Below are positions 1 through 11,778 of a DNA stretch of 41,485 nucleotides, one piece after another. Every line of letters starts with the position of its first letter. Positions within the stretch are counted from its first letter, which is position 1. Source of the DNA: Deltaproteobacteria bacterium (lineage in GTDB: Bacteria > Desulfobacterota > Binatia > Binatales > Binataceae). The stretch lies in contig JAJYYI010000097.1 of NCBI GenBank assembly GCA_021801125.1, positions 1 through 41,485 of the forward strand, read 5' to 3'. Under the pieces are notes generated by a model that saw nothing but the letters and a program-made list of their open reading frames with translations, was not told the origin of the DNA and searched no databases. A program made the translations under genes and the position numbers.

Positions 1-121
1 TGGCGCTTGAATAGAATGAACGCGCCGCCTGTCGAAGTGGCCCTTTTTGCGCAGAGGCCCTAAGCCTGGCCTCAGCAGTTTCACGCGGCGAGCGCTTTGG
101 CACCCGCTCGAAGGAGCGTCG

Positions 122-1594
122 ATGTACAACTACGGCTTTGCGTCGTATGCGTCGAAGGAAGATTTCCTCAACCGGTCCAAGACTTTTTGGAATCCCGGGA
201 AGACCCAGTTCTGGAAGGACTTCGGCATCGATCTGGTGATCGACCGCCGCGAAGAATACTTCCTTTACGACATCACCGGCAGGCGCCTGATCGACGTGCA
301 TCTCAACGGCGGCACGTACAATTTCGGCCATCGCAACCCGGAGCTGGTCGCGACGCTGATCGAGGCAACCAAACGTTTCGACATGGGGAATCATCACTTC
401 CCTTCTGTGGCGCGCACGGCCCTGGCCGAAGAGCTGGCCAAGGTATGCTCCGGCGAGTTGCAGTACACGGTTTTCGCAAGCGGCGGCGGCGAGGCGATTG
501 ACATCGCGATCAAGACCGCGCGGCACGCCACACGGCGGCGGAAGATCGTCTCGATCATCAAGGCTTATCACGGCCATACTGGTCTTGCCGTATGCGCGGG
601 TGACCGGCGCTTCTCGAGTTTGTTTATGAGCGAGGGCTCACCGCAGCACTTCGCGCAGGTGCCCTTCAACGACCTTGACGCGATGGAGCGCGTGCTCAGG
701 CGGCGCGACGTGGCCGCGGTTTTGATGGAGACGATTCCCGCGACGTACGGCTTCCCGATGCCGAAGGAAGGCTATCTGCCCGGGGTCAAGGCGCTATGCG
801 AGAAGTACGGCACGCTTTACATCGCGGACGAAGTTCAGACCGGGTTGATGCGCACCGGCCAAATGTGGGGAATTACGAAATACCGTGTTGAGCCGGATAT
901 TCTGGTTTCGGCCAAAGGAATCGGCGGAGGCATATATCCACTTGCATGCACGGTGATCGGCAGGCGCCATGCGGGCTGGCTCAAAGAGGACGGCTTCGGG
1001 CACATGTCCACGATGGGCGGCGCGGAACTCGGCTGCATCGTGGCGCTCAAGGTGCTGGAGATTTGTCAGCGGCCTGAGGTCCGTTCGTTCGTTGATTACA
1101 TATCCGAGCTCATCGGGCTCGGCCTGCGCGAGATACAAGCTCTATACCGCGACTTCTTCGTCGGGATTCGCCAAAACGGCCTCGTCATGGGGTTGGAATT
1201 CAATCATCCGCGTGGGGCGATGTACGTGATGAGAGCGCTGTACCGCAACGGAGTCTGGGCGATCTTTTCCAGCCTTGATCCTCGCGTGCTTCAGTTCAAG
1301 CCGGGCATTCTGATGTCGCACGAGTTGTGCGAAGAGCTGCTCGATAGGGTCGAGGTGTCGATCGGCGAGGCGCGGCGCGAAGTGCAAGGATTACGCGCGA
1401 AGGAGCACGCCCAGAATGTGCGGCGAACCTCTGGGCGCACGCGCGCGCAAGGGTTGAGCGAAAAGAACAACCCTTCTGGACTTGCGCTTGGCCAAGGTCG
1501 GCGTAGGGCTGCGGCCGAAAAGCGCGGGAAAACGGGTTCCGATTCCAAGGCCCGAAGGGCTGCGCTCGCGGGGGCTTCCGTTGTCGAGAGTTAA
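122..1594 (+). CDS. Class III PLP-dependent aminotransferase with a basic C-terminal tail
   Basis: A fold-type I, subgroup III aminotransferase, which moves an amino group between an amine or omega-amino acid and a keto acid using pyridoxal phosphate. Visible motifs are the phosphate-binding SGGGEAID segment, DEVQTG with the cofactor-contacting Asp236, and SAKGIGGG with the Schiff-base Lys265. I start at the ATG at 122 because AAGGAG (111-116) sits 5 nt upstream; a TTG at 47 would add 25 residues that do not look like the family. The enzyme part ends near residue 425. About 65 more residues rich in Arg, Lys and Ala follow and have no family counterpart I recognise. The next gene, an acylating-type aldehyde dehydrogenase homologue, starts 33 nt downstream, so the two are probably co-transcribed and may once have handled an amine and its aldehyde. 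The substrate cannot be told from sequence. Confidence 0.85.
   Translation: MYNYGFASYASKEDFLNRSKTFWNPGKTQFWKDFGIDLVIDRREEYFLYDITGRRLIDVHLNGGTYNFGHRNPELVATLIEATKRFDMGNHHFPSVARTALAEELAKVCSGELQYTVFASGGGEAIDIAIKTARHATRRRKIVSIIKAYHGHTGLAVCAGDRRFSSLFMSEGSPQHFAQVPFNDLDAMERVLRRRDVAAVLMETIPATYGFPMPKEGYLPGVKALCEKYGTLYIADEVQTGLMRTGQMWGITKYRVEPDILVSAKGIGGGIYPLACTVIGRRHAGWLKEDGFGHMSTMGGAELGCIVALKVLEICQRPEVRSFVDYISELIGLGLREIQALYRDFFVGIRQNGLVMGLEFNHPRGAMYVMRALYRNGVWAIFSSLDPRVLQFKPGILMSHELCEELLDRVEVSIGEARREVQGLRAKEHAQNVRRTSGRTRAQGLSEKNNPSGLALGQGRRRAAAEKRGKTGSDSKARRAALAGASVVES
1445..1487 (+). repeat. Inverted repeat inside the aminotransferase 3' end
   Basis: AAGGGTTG (1449-1456) and CAACCCTT (1468-1475) form a perfect 8-bp stem with an 11-nt loop. 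GCGCAAG (1445-1451) and CTTGCGC (1481-1487) offer an alternative outer pairing. A hairpin like this is unusual inside a coding region and lies within the atypical basic tail. It may be a former intergenic hairpin that became coding after loss of an earlier stop codon, which is inference. Confidence 0.5.
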
Positions 1595-1627
1595 GCCTTT
1601 GACGAAGCTTCGAAAGAGAGCTCAGGC

Positions 1628-3073
1628 ATGAGCGAACCTATTACGTCCGAGACCGGGGCCCGCGCCTCTTCATACGCCGGACGGGCCCGCATGATGGTCG
1701 AGCGAGCGCGTTGGGCCGTGGGCGCGTTTTCCCGCCTAGATCAGGAGCAGACGCTGAGAATCGCGCATGCGGCCGCGGAAGCCGGCTTTGCCCGCGCGCG
1801 ATACTACGGCGAGGAAGAATTGCACGAAACCGGCTTCGGGGTTGCCGCCCACAAGCAGGTTCAAAACGAGTTAAGCACGCGGGGCGTGGTACAGTATTAC
1901 AGCGACGATCTTCTAGTCGGCACGCGCTCCAACCCCGCCGGCAAGTCGGTTTCTGTGGCTCGGCCGGCCGGTGTGGTGCTTGCGCTAATCCCGTCGACCA
2001 ACCCGGTCTCCATCGCTCTCTTCAAGGTGATCTGCGCCTTGATGACGCGCAACGCAATTATCGTAAGCCCGCATCCCAGCGCGATATCCTGCGCGGTTAG
2101 CGCCGTGCGGCTGCTGGCGAGCGCCGCGATACGGGCCGGCGCGCCCGACGGCGCAATCCAGGTGCTCGACGAACCGAGTTGGGGGCTTAACGAGGCGATT
2201 ATGCGCGACCCTGGCGTCGACGTAATTCTCGCCACCGGAGGAGCGAGCCTGCTGCAGGCCGCCTATCGCTCCGGCAATCCGACGATCGGCGCCGGACCAG
2301 GCAACGTGCCGGTGCTGGTTGATTCCACGGCCGATCTGGCCAGAAGCGCCAAGCGTATTGCGGAAAGCAAGGCCTTTGACAATTCACTTTTGTCCGCCAG
2401 CGAATCCGTATTGATCGTGGAGGACGCGATAGCGGAGCGGTTGCTCGAACGTCTGAAATCCGAAGGCGGACATTTGTGCACTGCAGCCGACGCCGTGCGG
2501 CTGCGCCAGTGCCTGTTCCCAGCCGGCGCCTTTGAAAAGGCGGCCACGGGGAAGTCGGCTGCGTGGATTGCCGAACGCGCGGGCATTCGCGTAAAGCCCG
2601 ACACCAAAGTACTTCTCGCACCCTTTGATCTGGCGGTGCCTGAGGAACCACTGTGCCATGAGAAGCTTTGCGCGGTGCTCGGCTTTTGCCGTGTGCGCGA
2701 CGCCGAGGCTGGGATCGATGTCGCCCGCGCGGTGTTGCGCTGCGCCGGCGGCGGCCATTCAGCGGCCATTCATAGCCGTGATCCGGCAACGATCATGGCA
2801 TTCGCCTCGGCCTTGAAGGCGCTGCGAATTGTGGCTAACGGGCCGTGCGTTACCCAGGTTGCCGGCTCTAATGTTGTAGGCGCTCCTTCGGTCGTGATCG
2901 CTACCGGTTTTTGCGGGCACGGCGTGCTTGGTCAAAGCCTCGGGCCGCATCACTTAGTGCACTGGTCGCGCATTGCGTACAGCGACGATACCGCAGAGTC
3001 GCTCGGATATCACGGCGAGCCGGTGTGCACGCGCGCGCGCTCGGCCTCCCAGTGCTTCTGTCAGCGTGCTTGA
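1628..3073 (+). CDS. Acylating-type aldehyde dehydrogenase homologue lacking the catalytic cysteine
   Basis: The 481-residue protein resembles the CoA-acylating aldehyde dehydrogenases (EutE, PduP, the N-terminal half of AdhE), which oxidise an aldehyde to an acyl-CoA with NAD. Family landmarks are the substrate-pocket segment around IPSTNPVSIALFK (residues 121-133), the nucleotide-binding stretch ILATGGASLL...GAGPGNVPV (200-229), HEKLCAVLGF, GGGHSAAIHS and a C-terminal GPHHLVHW. In the family the nucleophilic Cys lies in an FDN-x-x-x-C-A-S-E motif. Here the motif reads FDNSLLSASE, with Ser256 encoded by TCC at 2393-2395, so normal thioester chemistry is not expected. There is no iron-alcohol-dehydrogenase half, so it is not AdhE. 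It follows the aminotransferase by 33 nt and converges on an AraC-type regulator. It could be a pseudoenzyme, or carry out an NAD-dependent step that does not need Cys. Confidence 0.8.
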   Translation: MSEPITSETGARASSYAGRARMMVERARWAVGAFSRLDQEQTLRIAHAAAEAGFARARYYGEEELHETGFGVAAHKQVQNELSTRGVVQYYSDDLLVGTRSNPAGKSVSVARPAGVVLALIPSTNPVSIALFKVICALMTRNAIIVSPHPSAISCAVSAVRLLASAAIRAGAPDGAIQVLDEPSWGLNEAIMRDPGVDVILATGGASLLQAAYRSGNPTIGAGPGNVPVLVDSTADLARSAKRIAESKAFDNSLLSASESVLIVEDAIAERLLERLKSEGGHLCTAADAVRLRQCLFPAGAFEKAATGKSAAWIAERAGIRVKPDTKVLLAPFDLAVPEEPLCHEKLCAVLGFCRVRDAEAGIDVARAVLRCAGGGHSAAIHSRDPATIMAFASALKALRIVANGPCVTQVAGSNVVGAPSVVIATGFCGHGVLGQSLGPHHLVHWSRIAYSDDTAESLGYHGEPVCTRARSASQCFCQRA

Positions 3074-3122
3074 AAGTGCGCCCTTGCCAGCGACTCGTCG
3101 CCGCGTTCCCGAGTTCCGCCCT

Positions 3123-4193
3123 CTACAACGCCTGTTCCTGCTTGCTTTGCGCTGTGACCAGCAAGTGCCGATAGCGCGCGGGGCTCATCCCGGTCCATTG
3201 GCGGAAGGCGCGAGTAAAAGCGCTCAGTTCCGAGTACCCGAGCATTAGCGCGACTTCGGTGACCGGAAGCGCCGGCTCGGATAGGTAGCGAAGCGCGAGC
3301 TGGCGTCGAGCATCACGCACGAGTTCCTGAAAGCTAAGATCGAGTTCGCGAAGCCGCCGATGCAGCGTCCAGCTGGTGAGGCCGAGTTCGGAGGCCACTT
3401 TTTTTATGCGCGGGTTGCCGTTGTCGAAATGCGTTTCGATCTTCTGCCGCACCATGGCGACCAGGTCGTCGGGGCGCGGCCGAGTGCGCCGTTTGCGCAT
3501 GAACGGCTCGATCAGGCTGAACAAGTATGGGTCGGGGTTGGGCATTACACCTTCGAGATCGGAGCGCCGGAAGACGATTGAGTTGATACGTTGGGAAAAT
3601 ATAACGGGCGCCTCGATGAGCGCTTCGTGTTCCTTGGGCTCCGACGGTCTGGAATGCTCGAAGTGGATTTCGAGCGGCTTCCAACGCGCGCCGTAGCAGT
3701 GCCTGAAAATGTTGGTAAACATGCCGAGCGACAGCTCGGCATCCTGGCGCTTGCGCGAAATCGAAGGGTCATGGATCTGGTAGTCAAGATGGAGCAACTC
3801 GCCTTCCTGCCGCAGAGCCAGCGTCGAACCTTGTTGGTGTGCCGGAAAATACTCGCACAGATTGCGCAGTCCTGACGCCATCGTGGGCGAGTTGATGGCA
3901 AGGTAGCCCAATGCGCCGAGTCGTTTCGGTTGGAAGCCGTGGCCGAATCGCAGGCCGAAATTGTCATACTGCGTTTGCCGCGCAGCTTCCTCGAACAGCT
4001 CGCAGTACTGTTTGAGACTGAGTTCGTTAAGCGGGCTGTCGAGCGCCGTTGTATCTATTCGCGCGATCCCAAAGATACGATCGACGTCTCCGCCCATTCG
4101 CCTGATCATATCGATGACGCCGTTGGCGGCTGATGCGAGGACCTGCGGCGGAATAGCCCGAACTTCGCTGGGTTCTTCTCGCTTCACATTCAT
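3123..4193 (-). CDS. AraC-family transcriptional regulator
   Basis: A 356-residue regulator with an N-terminal ligand-sensing domain of the OruR/ArgR-like AraC type (about residues 15-215) and a C-terminal AraC/XylS DNA-binding domain with two helix-turn-helix motifs (about 255-350). The second motif includes ALRYLSEPALPVTEVALML and FTRAFRQWTGMSPARYR, the classic AraC signature. Regulators of this type usually respond to small amino-acid or lipid-like molecules and activate a nearby catabolic operon. It is convergent with the aldehyde dehydrogenase homologue with about 50 bp between them, so control of that operon is a reasonable guess but the sequence does not prove it. The ATG at 4193 fits the family length. 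Confidence 0.9.
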   Translation of the reverse strand: MNVKREEPSEVRAIPPQVLASAANGVIDMIRRMGGDVDRIFGIARIDTTALDSPLNELSLKQYCELFEEAARQTQYDNFGLRFGHGFQPKRLGALGYLAINSPTMASGLRNLCEYFPAHQQGSTLALRQEGELLHLDYQIHDPSISRKRQDAELSLGMFTNIFRHCYGARWKPLEIHFEHSRPSEPKEHEALIEAPVIFSQRINSIVFRRSDLEGVMPNPDPYLFSLIEPFMRKRRTRPRPDDLVAMVRQKIETHFDNGNPRIKKVASELGLTSWTLHRRLRELDLSFQELVRDARRQLALRYLSEPALPVTEVALMLGYSELSAFTRAFRQWTGMSPARYRHLLVTAQSKQEQAL

Positions 4194-4394
4194 CGCGGGT
4201 CTCTCGCTATCTCGTTCACCCTGCTAGCGAACGCTGCAAAAAATCAGGGTGATTCAATCCGCCGGAAATGACGATGCTACGCCGGCGGCGTTATTGAGCA
4301 GGCGCTGTGCCAGTCCGTGGAGCCGAGGCAATGTCCACAGCGCGCGCCGTGCCAACCCAACAAATCGACCTCTTCCTCCTGCTGGCTTCTCTTT

Positions 4395-4415
4395 TTACAT
4401 CGCAAAGCGATGTAA
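4395..4415. repeat. Perfect 9-bp hairpin palindrome
   Basis: TTACATCGC and GCGATGTAA form a perfect 9-bp stem around the 3-nt loop AAA. The left arm is preceded by a run of five T that overlaps its start, so on the minus strand the hairpin is followed by A/T-rich bases. It could be a terminator for leftward transcription, an operator, or a remnant of a mobile-element end. No gene ends next to it. Confidence 0.6.
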
Positions 4416-4826
4416 GTCACGGCTTGTTCGTGTCGGCGCCACCCGATCGTACAAATGGCCGAGGTCGCGGCAGGGTCAGTGGCTGGTGCGTGGGCGATAT
4501 GAACCGTAGGCGAGTGCACGGAAAAAGGGCAGCAGTTGCGCGAAGAAAGATCGATTCAGGAGCATCGGAGAAAAGTGCTCATAAGCGTTTACCAAAGTTG
4601 ATTCGCAAACGGCAGCTAGCGCTGAGGCTACCGCGCTGCACCGATGTCAGCCTCGACGCGTTTAAGGGCCCGAGCGCAACGCCCTAATTGAAGCGTCGGG
4701 TGAGACGAAAGCCGCGCCGATCATGCGCCTGGGCGTTCTGTCTCTCCCCCTTCTTCTCGCAATTACCCTTGCCTGGGCGGTGCGCTGGTATTAGACTACT
4801 GTAGAAATCCTAAGGTCAGTTTGAAT

Positions 4827-4843
4827 CAATTAGCGTGTAATTG
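4827..4843. promoter_or_regulatory. AT-rich inverted repeat, possible operator
   Basis: CAATTA and TAATTG are separated by GCGTG in an AT-rich pocket some 310 bp upstream of the sugar transferase start. A dyad of this size would suit a dimeric regulator. No good sigma-70 promoter pair can be assigned around it, so the call is weak. Confidence 0.25.
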
Positions 4844-5152
4844 CGTTAACCTAGGGTCTATGTGGCGTGCGATTCGAGCTTTTTTCGGGTGCGCGTTCTC
4901 GTTGGCGCAGGCTAGGGCTGGTTGATGCGGTAGCCCCGAAGTGAGCTGGTTTTGCACTGCGCCGTCGTAGCCTTGAGGGCTTGACGTAAATTCCCCAGGC
5001 AGCGCGGGTCTTGCTGGCGTGCCGGCTGTGTCGGATGAGACTGACTATTGGTGCCTGCCAGCGAGTATCTGTCACGGTGCGGGCACGTGATGGGTGTCGA
5101 GAACTCGGGCTCCCTCGCGTGCAGGTTGTCCGTTAAAAGCATGGGGTGGTAG

Positions 5153-6547
5153 ATGCGTTTATTCACGCCGAAGGCGCTCGGCAGGCGCTGGGCCGCGCTG
5201 ATATGCGGCGACATTCTCGGGGCGACTCTGCCGGTCCTGCTGGGTTTTTCGGTGCTCACCGCGCCTACACGCGCGCAGCTCACACATGAGCGGGCGCTCC
5301 TTGATACGCTCCTGCTGGGCTTGTTCTGGATATTCGCGCTGTATCTGCAAGACCTCTACGTCATCGAGCGACCGCTGGCTCCGCTTCGGGTCGTGGTCTC
5401 CGTATTCGCCGCAACCGTCACGGTTTGCGTGCTGATTGGCGTGGGCGCCGTTGCGCTGCCGATGCTTAGCCTGGGCAGGCGCTTTTACGTCGCTTACCTT
5501 AGCGGATCGTTGATCGCGATTTGCGTCTGGCGCACCGCGATTTACCAGTTTTTTTCGCGACGAATTAAGATTCGCGTGATGATCGCCGGCAACGGAAGCC
5601 GTTCCGATCTCGTGCTTGAGCAGTTGCGCCGCCACGAGCATCTGGGATACGAACTGCTGGGTTTCATCGAGTGGTCGAACGGAGCGACTCCTCCCGCGAT
5701 GACCAGCAGGCGAAACGGAAAACCGGTCCACACGGTCTTGTCACTAGAGTCGCTGGCGGCAGAAAACGGCCTCGACAGCTTGGTTATCTCCGACGATGAC
5801 GAACATCCTTTTCCGGTGCGGGAACTGCTTCGCCTTCGAGTGAGCGGCGTCGAGGTGCTCGACTGCGATTCATTTTACGAGCGGATCGTGGGCAAGCTGC
5901 CGGTTTCGCTGTTGCGCGAGTCGTGGCTCGTCTCGGCTCCGGGCTTTTTGCATCCGAGCTGGCTTCAGCATATTAAGCGGCTAATCGACGTCCTGGGGGC
6001 CCTCGCCCTGTTGGCGCTTACGACGCCGGTGATGGTCCTGGCGGCGATCGCGATCAAGCTCGATTCGCCCGGCCCGTTGTTCTACACTCAGGAGCGGGTC
6101 GGCAAGGACGGTCGCAGATTCAAATTGTATAAGTTCCGCTCGATGCACCATAGGCGCAAAGGCGAGAACGACGCGATATGGACGGCCGGGGTTGACCCAC
6201 GTGTAACACGCGTAGGGCGAATCCTTCGCCGGCACCATATCGACGAACTGCCCCAGCTCTTCAACGTGCTGCGCGGCGACATGAGTCTGGTCGGGCCGCG
6301 CCCCCAGCATCCGGAATGGGTCGAAACGCTATGCCGCGAAGATCCATTTTACGAATGGCGCCATTTCGTCTCACCGGGGCTCACCGGATGGGCGCAGGTG
6401 TCTTACCCATACGGGGCCAGCGTCGGCGACCATCGCGAGATGCTCTGCTACGATCTCTATTACATCAAGAATTGGTCGCTGGCCTTCGACACGCAGATCA
6501 TTTTGCAGACGTTCAAAGTCGTACTTTTCGGTCGCGGGGCTAGATAG
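5153..6547 (+). CDS. Polyprenyl-phosphate glycosyl-1-phosphate transferase (exopolysaccharide initiation)
   Basis: The enzyme transfers a sugar-1-phosphate from a nucleotide sugar to undecaprenyl phosphate in the inner membrane, the first step in making an exopolysaccharide or O-antigen-like chain. The 464 residues contain several N-terminal membrane segments (about residues 10-125), a central Rossmann-like domain (about 135-250, starting IRVMIAGNGSRS) and the C-terminal bacterial sugar transferase domain from residue 273. The latter shows its membrane helix, the SPGPLFYTQERVG segment, KLYKFRSM, DELPQLFNVLRGDMSLVGPRP and SPGLTGWAQV. The C terminus (FKVVLFGRGAR) resembles the TIGR03013-type transferases linked to exosortase-associated polysaccharide loci. 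No partner glycosyltransferase lies nearby. The start is the ATG at 5153; an ATG 12 nt upstream runs into a stop. Confidence 0.9.
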   Translation: MRLFTPKALGRRWAALICGDILGATLPVLLGFSVLTAPTRAQLTHERALLDTLLLGLFWIFALYLQDLYVIERPLAPLRVVVSVFAATVTVCVLIGVGAVALPMLSLGRRFYVAYLSGSLIAICVWRTAIYQFFSRRIKIRVMIAGNGSRSDLVLEQLRRHEHLGYELLGFIEWSNGATPPAMTSRRNGKPVHTVLSLESLAAENGLDSLVISDDDEHPFPVRELLRLRVSGVEVLDCDSFYERIVGKLPVSLLRESWLVSAPGFLHPSWLQHIKRLIDVLGALALLALTTPVMVLAAIAIKLDSPGPLFYTQERVGKDGRRFKLYKFRSMHHRRKGENDAIWTAGVDPRVTRVGRILRRHHIDELPQLFNVLRGDMSLVGPRPQHPEWVETLCREDPFYEWRHFVSPGLTGWAQVSYPYGASVGDHREMLCYDLYYIKNWSLAFDTQIILQTFKVVLFGRGAR

Positions 6548-6552
6548 CTTCG

Positions 6553-6570
6553 CGGCAGCGCTAGCTGCCG
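6553..6570. terminator. Hairpin between convergent genes, likely bidirectional terminator
   Basis: CGGCAGC (6553-6559) and GCTGCCG (6564-6570) form a perfect 7-bp stem with a GCTA loop in the 44-bp gap between the sugar transferase and gyrA, which converge. There is no T tract, so its efficiency is uncertain. Confidence 0.55.
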
Positions 6571-6591
6571 GCGACGGACGGCGCGCGCAGA

Positions 6592-9141
6592 CTAATCTTC
6601 TTCAGCTAAATCGCCGTTGGCGCCGTTTTTGCCGTTAGCGTCTCGCCCGTCGTCCACTTCGCGCTCGGCCAGCCTTGCGGTTGCGACCACCTTTTCGTTC
6701 GGTTCCAGCTTGACCAAGCGCACGCCCTGGGCGTTGCGTCCGGTCAAGCGCACGCTCTTTGCTGCAAGGCGAATGAGTTTGTTGCCGCCCGTGATCAGCA
6801 TCACGTGGTCGTCGGCGCCGACCTGGCGCACGCCGACGACTTTGCCGGTCTTCTCGGTGACGTTCATGGTGATCACGCCCTTGCCGCCCCGATGCGTCAG
6901 GCGGTATTCGGCCACGCGAGTGCGCTTGCCGAAGCCGAGTTCCGAGACCGACAGCAGGGTCTCGTCGTCCCGCGCCACGGCCATCGAGACGACCTCGTCC
7001 GCGACCAGTTCCACAGCGCCGTCGCGCTCGGCGCCGTGAGAAGTCAATTCCATCCCGATCACGCCTTGCGTATCGCGCCCGGTGGGACGGACTTCGTCCT
7101 CATTGAAGCGAATCGCCTGACCCTCGCGCGTGGACAACACGATCTGCTGATTGCCGTCCGTGATCCGGACGCCGACAACTTCGTCGCCTTGCTCCAGATT
7201 GATCGCGATGAGGCCGTTGGAGCGCACGTTGCTAAATTGGCTAAGCTCGGTTTTCTTCACTCGGCCGTTGCGCGTGGCGAAGAAGACGTATCGATGATCC
7301 ATCTCGCGCGGCACCGGAATGAGAGCGGAAAGCCGCTCCTCTTTGCCAAGGCTGAGCAGGTTGGCAATCGATCGGCCTTTTGCCGCGCGTCCGCCTTCAG
7401 GAAGTTCGTACGCCTTTAGCGCGTACACCTTGCCGGCGGAGGTGAAAAAGAAGAGTTGCGCATGTGTGCTGACGATCTCGAGATGCTCGACAAAGTCCTG
7501 TTCCGCCGTAGCCGCGCCGATCAAGCCGCGCCCGCCGCGCCGCTGCGTGCGATATAGCGACTTCGGCGTGCGCTTGATATAGCCGCTGTTGGTCACCGTT
7601 ACGACGACGTCTTCCTCGACGATCAGGTCTTCGATGGAAAGCTCGCCTTCGGCTTCCACGATCTGCGTACGCCTTTCGTCGCCGAACTCGTTTTTGATCT
7701 CCGTGATCTCGGCGCTAAGCAGTTTGAGCAGTTCTCGTTCGTCGCTAAGAATCACCTGGAAACGAGCGATGTTCTCCTCGGTCTCACGATGTTCCGCTTC
7801 GATTTTTTCACGTTCGAGCGAGGTTAACCGTCTGAGCGGCAAGTCGAGGATCGCTTGAGCTTGGATCTGACTTAGCTTGAACCGCGTCATCAACTGGGTG
7901 CGCGCGGTCTCCGTGTCCTTGGCCGCGCGTATCAATTTGATTACGGCGTCGAGGTCGCGCAGCGCGATCAGGAGACCGGCCAGGATATGCAGGCGCGCCT
8001 CGGCCTGGCGCAGGTCGAATAACGTCCGGCGCGTGAGCACGACCTTGCGATGGTTGATGAACGCCAGTAGCATCTCGCGCAGGTCGAGCTCGCGCGGGCG
8101 CCCGTCCTGGATCGCCATCATGATGAGCCCGTAGCTCTCCTGCATCGGGGTGAGCTTGTAGAGCTGGTTGAGGACGACGCGGGGCTCGGCGTCGCGCTTA
8201 AGCTCGATCGCGATGCGCATCCCGTCGCGGTCCGACTCGTCGCGCAGGTCGGCGATCCCCTCGATCCGCCGGTCGTTGACCAGCTCGGCCACGCGCTCGA
8301 TGAGGCGCGTCTTGTTAACCTGGTAGGGAATCTCGCGCACGATTATCGAGCTGCGTCCGGTGCGCTTGTCGGTCTCGATAACGGCAAGGGCGCGGATGGT
8401 CAGGATGCCGCGCTTGTTTAAATAGGCCTGTCGAACCGCGTTGCGCCCGAGTAGCTGGCCGCCGGTGGGGAAGTCGGGGCCTGGAATGATGTCGAGCACC
8501 GCATCCAGCGGAAGGTCAGGATTTTCGATCAGCTTGAGCAGGGCCTGGCACACCTCGTCCAGGTTATGCGGCGGGATATTTGTCGCCATGCCGACGGCGA
8601 TGCCGTCGGCGCCGTTGATAAGCAGATTGGGAATCTGGCCGGGCAATACCGCGGGCTCGTCTTGAGAGCCGTCGAAATTCGGGACGAAATCGACCGTCTC
8701 CTTGTCGATATCCGCCAGCATCCGCTCCGCCAGCCGCGTAAGCCGGCATTCGGTGTAGCGATACGCTGCTGGGGGATCGCCGTCGATGGAGCCGAAATTA
8801 CCCTGTCCGTCGATCAGCGGGTAGCGCATGCTCCACGGCTGCGCCATCCGAACCAAAGCGTCGTAGACCGCAAGGTCGCCGTGCGGATGGTAGCGTTTGA
8901 GCACCTCGCCGACGACGCCGGCGCATTTGGAATAGCGCCGATTTGCCAGCAGCCCTTCGCGGAACATCGCGTAAAGGATTCGCCGATGGACCGGCTTGAG
9001 TCCGTCGCGCAAGTCGGGCAACGCGCGCCCGATATTCACCGACATCGCGTAGTCCAGGTAGGACTGACGCATGTCGTCTTCGATGTTCAGCAAAGCCGGT
9101 TCGTGATGAATTGGTTCGTTTCCGTTTGGAGTTCCAGCCAT
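6592..9141 (-). CDS. gyrA: DNA gyrase subunit A
   Basis: Breaks and rejoins DNA in the gyrase A2B2 complex that introduces negative supercoils. At 849 residues it has the winged-helix and tower domains with YHPHGD, the catalytic tyrosine Tyr129 in [10 protein letters not shown] (E. coli Tyr122), and a C-terminal beta-pinwheel with a GyrA box reading QRRGGRG at residues 533-539 (canonical QRRGGKG). The box and the adjacent gyrB support GyrA over ParC. The tail is acidic. The quinolone-resistance region reads HGDLAVYD: Leu90 (codon at 8874-8872) stands where E. coli has Ser83, while Asp94 corresponds to Asp87. Leu at this site is a classic fluoroquinolone-resistance residue, so low intrinsic sensitivity is predicted. 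The gene follows gyrB with 120 bp between them. Confidence 0.97.
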   Translation of the reverse strand: MAGTPNGNEPIHHEPALLNIEDDMRQSYLDYAMSVNIGRALPDLRDGLKPVHRRILYAMFREGLLANRRYSKCAGVVGEVLKRYHPHGDLAVYDALVRMAQPWSMRYPLIDGQGNFGSIDGDPPAAYRYTECRLTRLAERMLADIDKETVDFVPNFDGSQDEPAVLPGQIPNLLINGADGIAVGMATNIPPHNLDEVCQALLKLIENPDLPLDAVLDIIPGPDFPTGGQLLGRNAVRQAYLNKRGILTIRALAVIETDKRTGRSSIIVREIPYQVNKTRLIERVAELVNDRRIEGIADLRDESDRDGMRIAIELKRDAEPRVVLNQLYKLTPMQESYGLIMMAIQDGRPRELDLREMLLAFINHRKVVLTRRTLFDLRQAEARLHILAGLLIALRDLDAVIKLIRAAKDTETARTQLMTRFKLSQIQAQAILDLPLRRLTSLEREKIEAEHRETEENIARFQVILSDERELLKLLSAEITEIKNEFGDERRTQIVEAEGELSIEDLIVEEDVVVTVTNSGYIKRTPKSLYRTQRRGGRGLIGAATAEQDFVEHLEIVSTHAQLFFFTSAGKVYALKAYELPEGGRAAKGRSIANLLSLGKEERLSALIPVPREMDHRYVFFATRNGRVKKTELSQFSNVRSNGLIAINLEQGDEVVGVRITDGNQQIVLSTREGQAIRFNEDEVRPTGRDTQGVIGMELTSHGAERDGAVELVADEVVSMAVARDDETLLSVSELGFGKRTRVAEYRLTHRGGKGVITMNVTEKTGKVVGVRQVGADDHVMLITGGNKLIRLAAKSVRLTGRNAQGVRLVKLEPNEKVVATARLAEREVDDGRDANGKNGANGDLAEED

Positions 9142-9261
9142 GTTTAACTATTTCTCTATGGAAATTCGGCGCCGTGCGCCCGCTCCTTCGCTTAGGAAAA
9201 AATGGAGCAACAGCGCCAGAGCCGCCGGCGTCAGTCGAGTTTCAGCACGCCGCGCATTCGC

Positions 9262-11778
<2,517 letters not shown>

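Larger units (their letters stand above)
4194..5152. other. Long intergenic region without a recognisable gene
   Basis: These 959 bp between the divergent AraC-type regulator and the sugar transferase contain only short open frames whose translations look like no protein I know. I can point to two inverted repeats (4395-4415 and 4827-4843), listed separately. The stretch from 4790 to 4860 is noticeably more AT-rich than its surroundings and is the best place for a promoter of the downstream gene. Decayed sequence cannot be excluded. Confidence 0.6.

Noticed and set aside
1628-3073. Bifunctional AdhE
   Set aside because: There is no iron-dependent alcohol dehydrogenase half; the protein stops at 481 residues.
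4307-4687. 126-codon open frame in the gene-free region
   Set aside because: Its sequence has no recognisable fold, it contains a hairpin, and no ribosome binding site precedes it.
6592-9141. ParC (topoisomerase IV) instead of GyrA
   Set aside because: A GyrA box (QRRGGRG) in the C-terminal domain and the adjacent gyrB favour gyrase.
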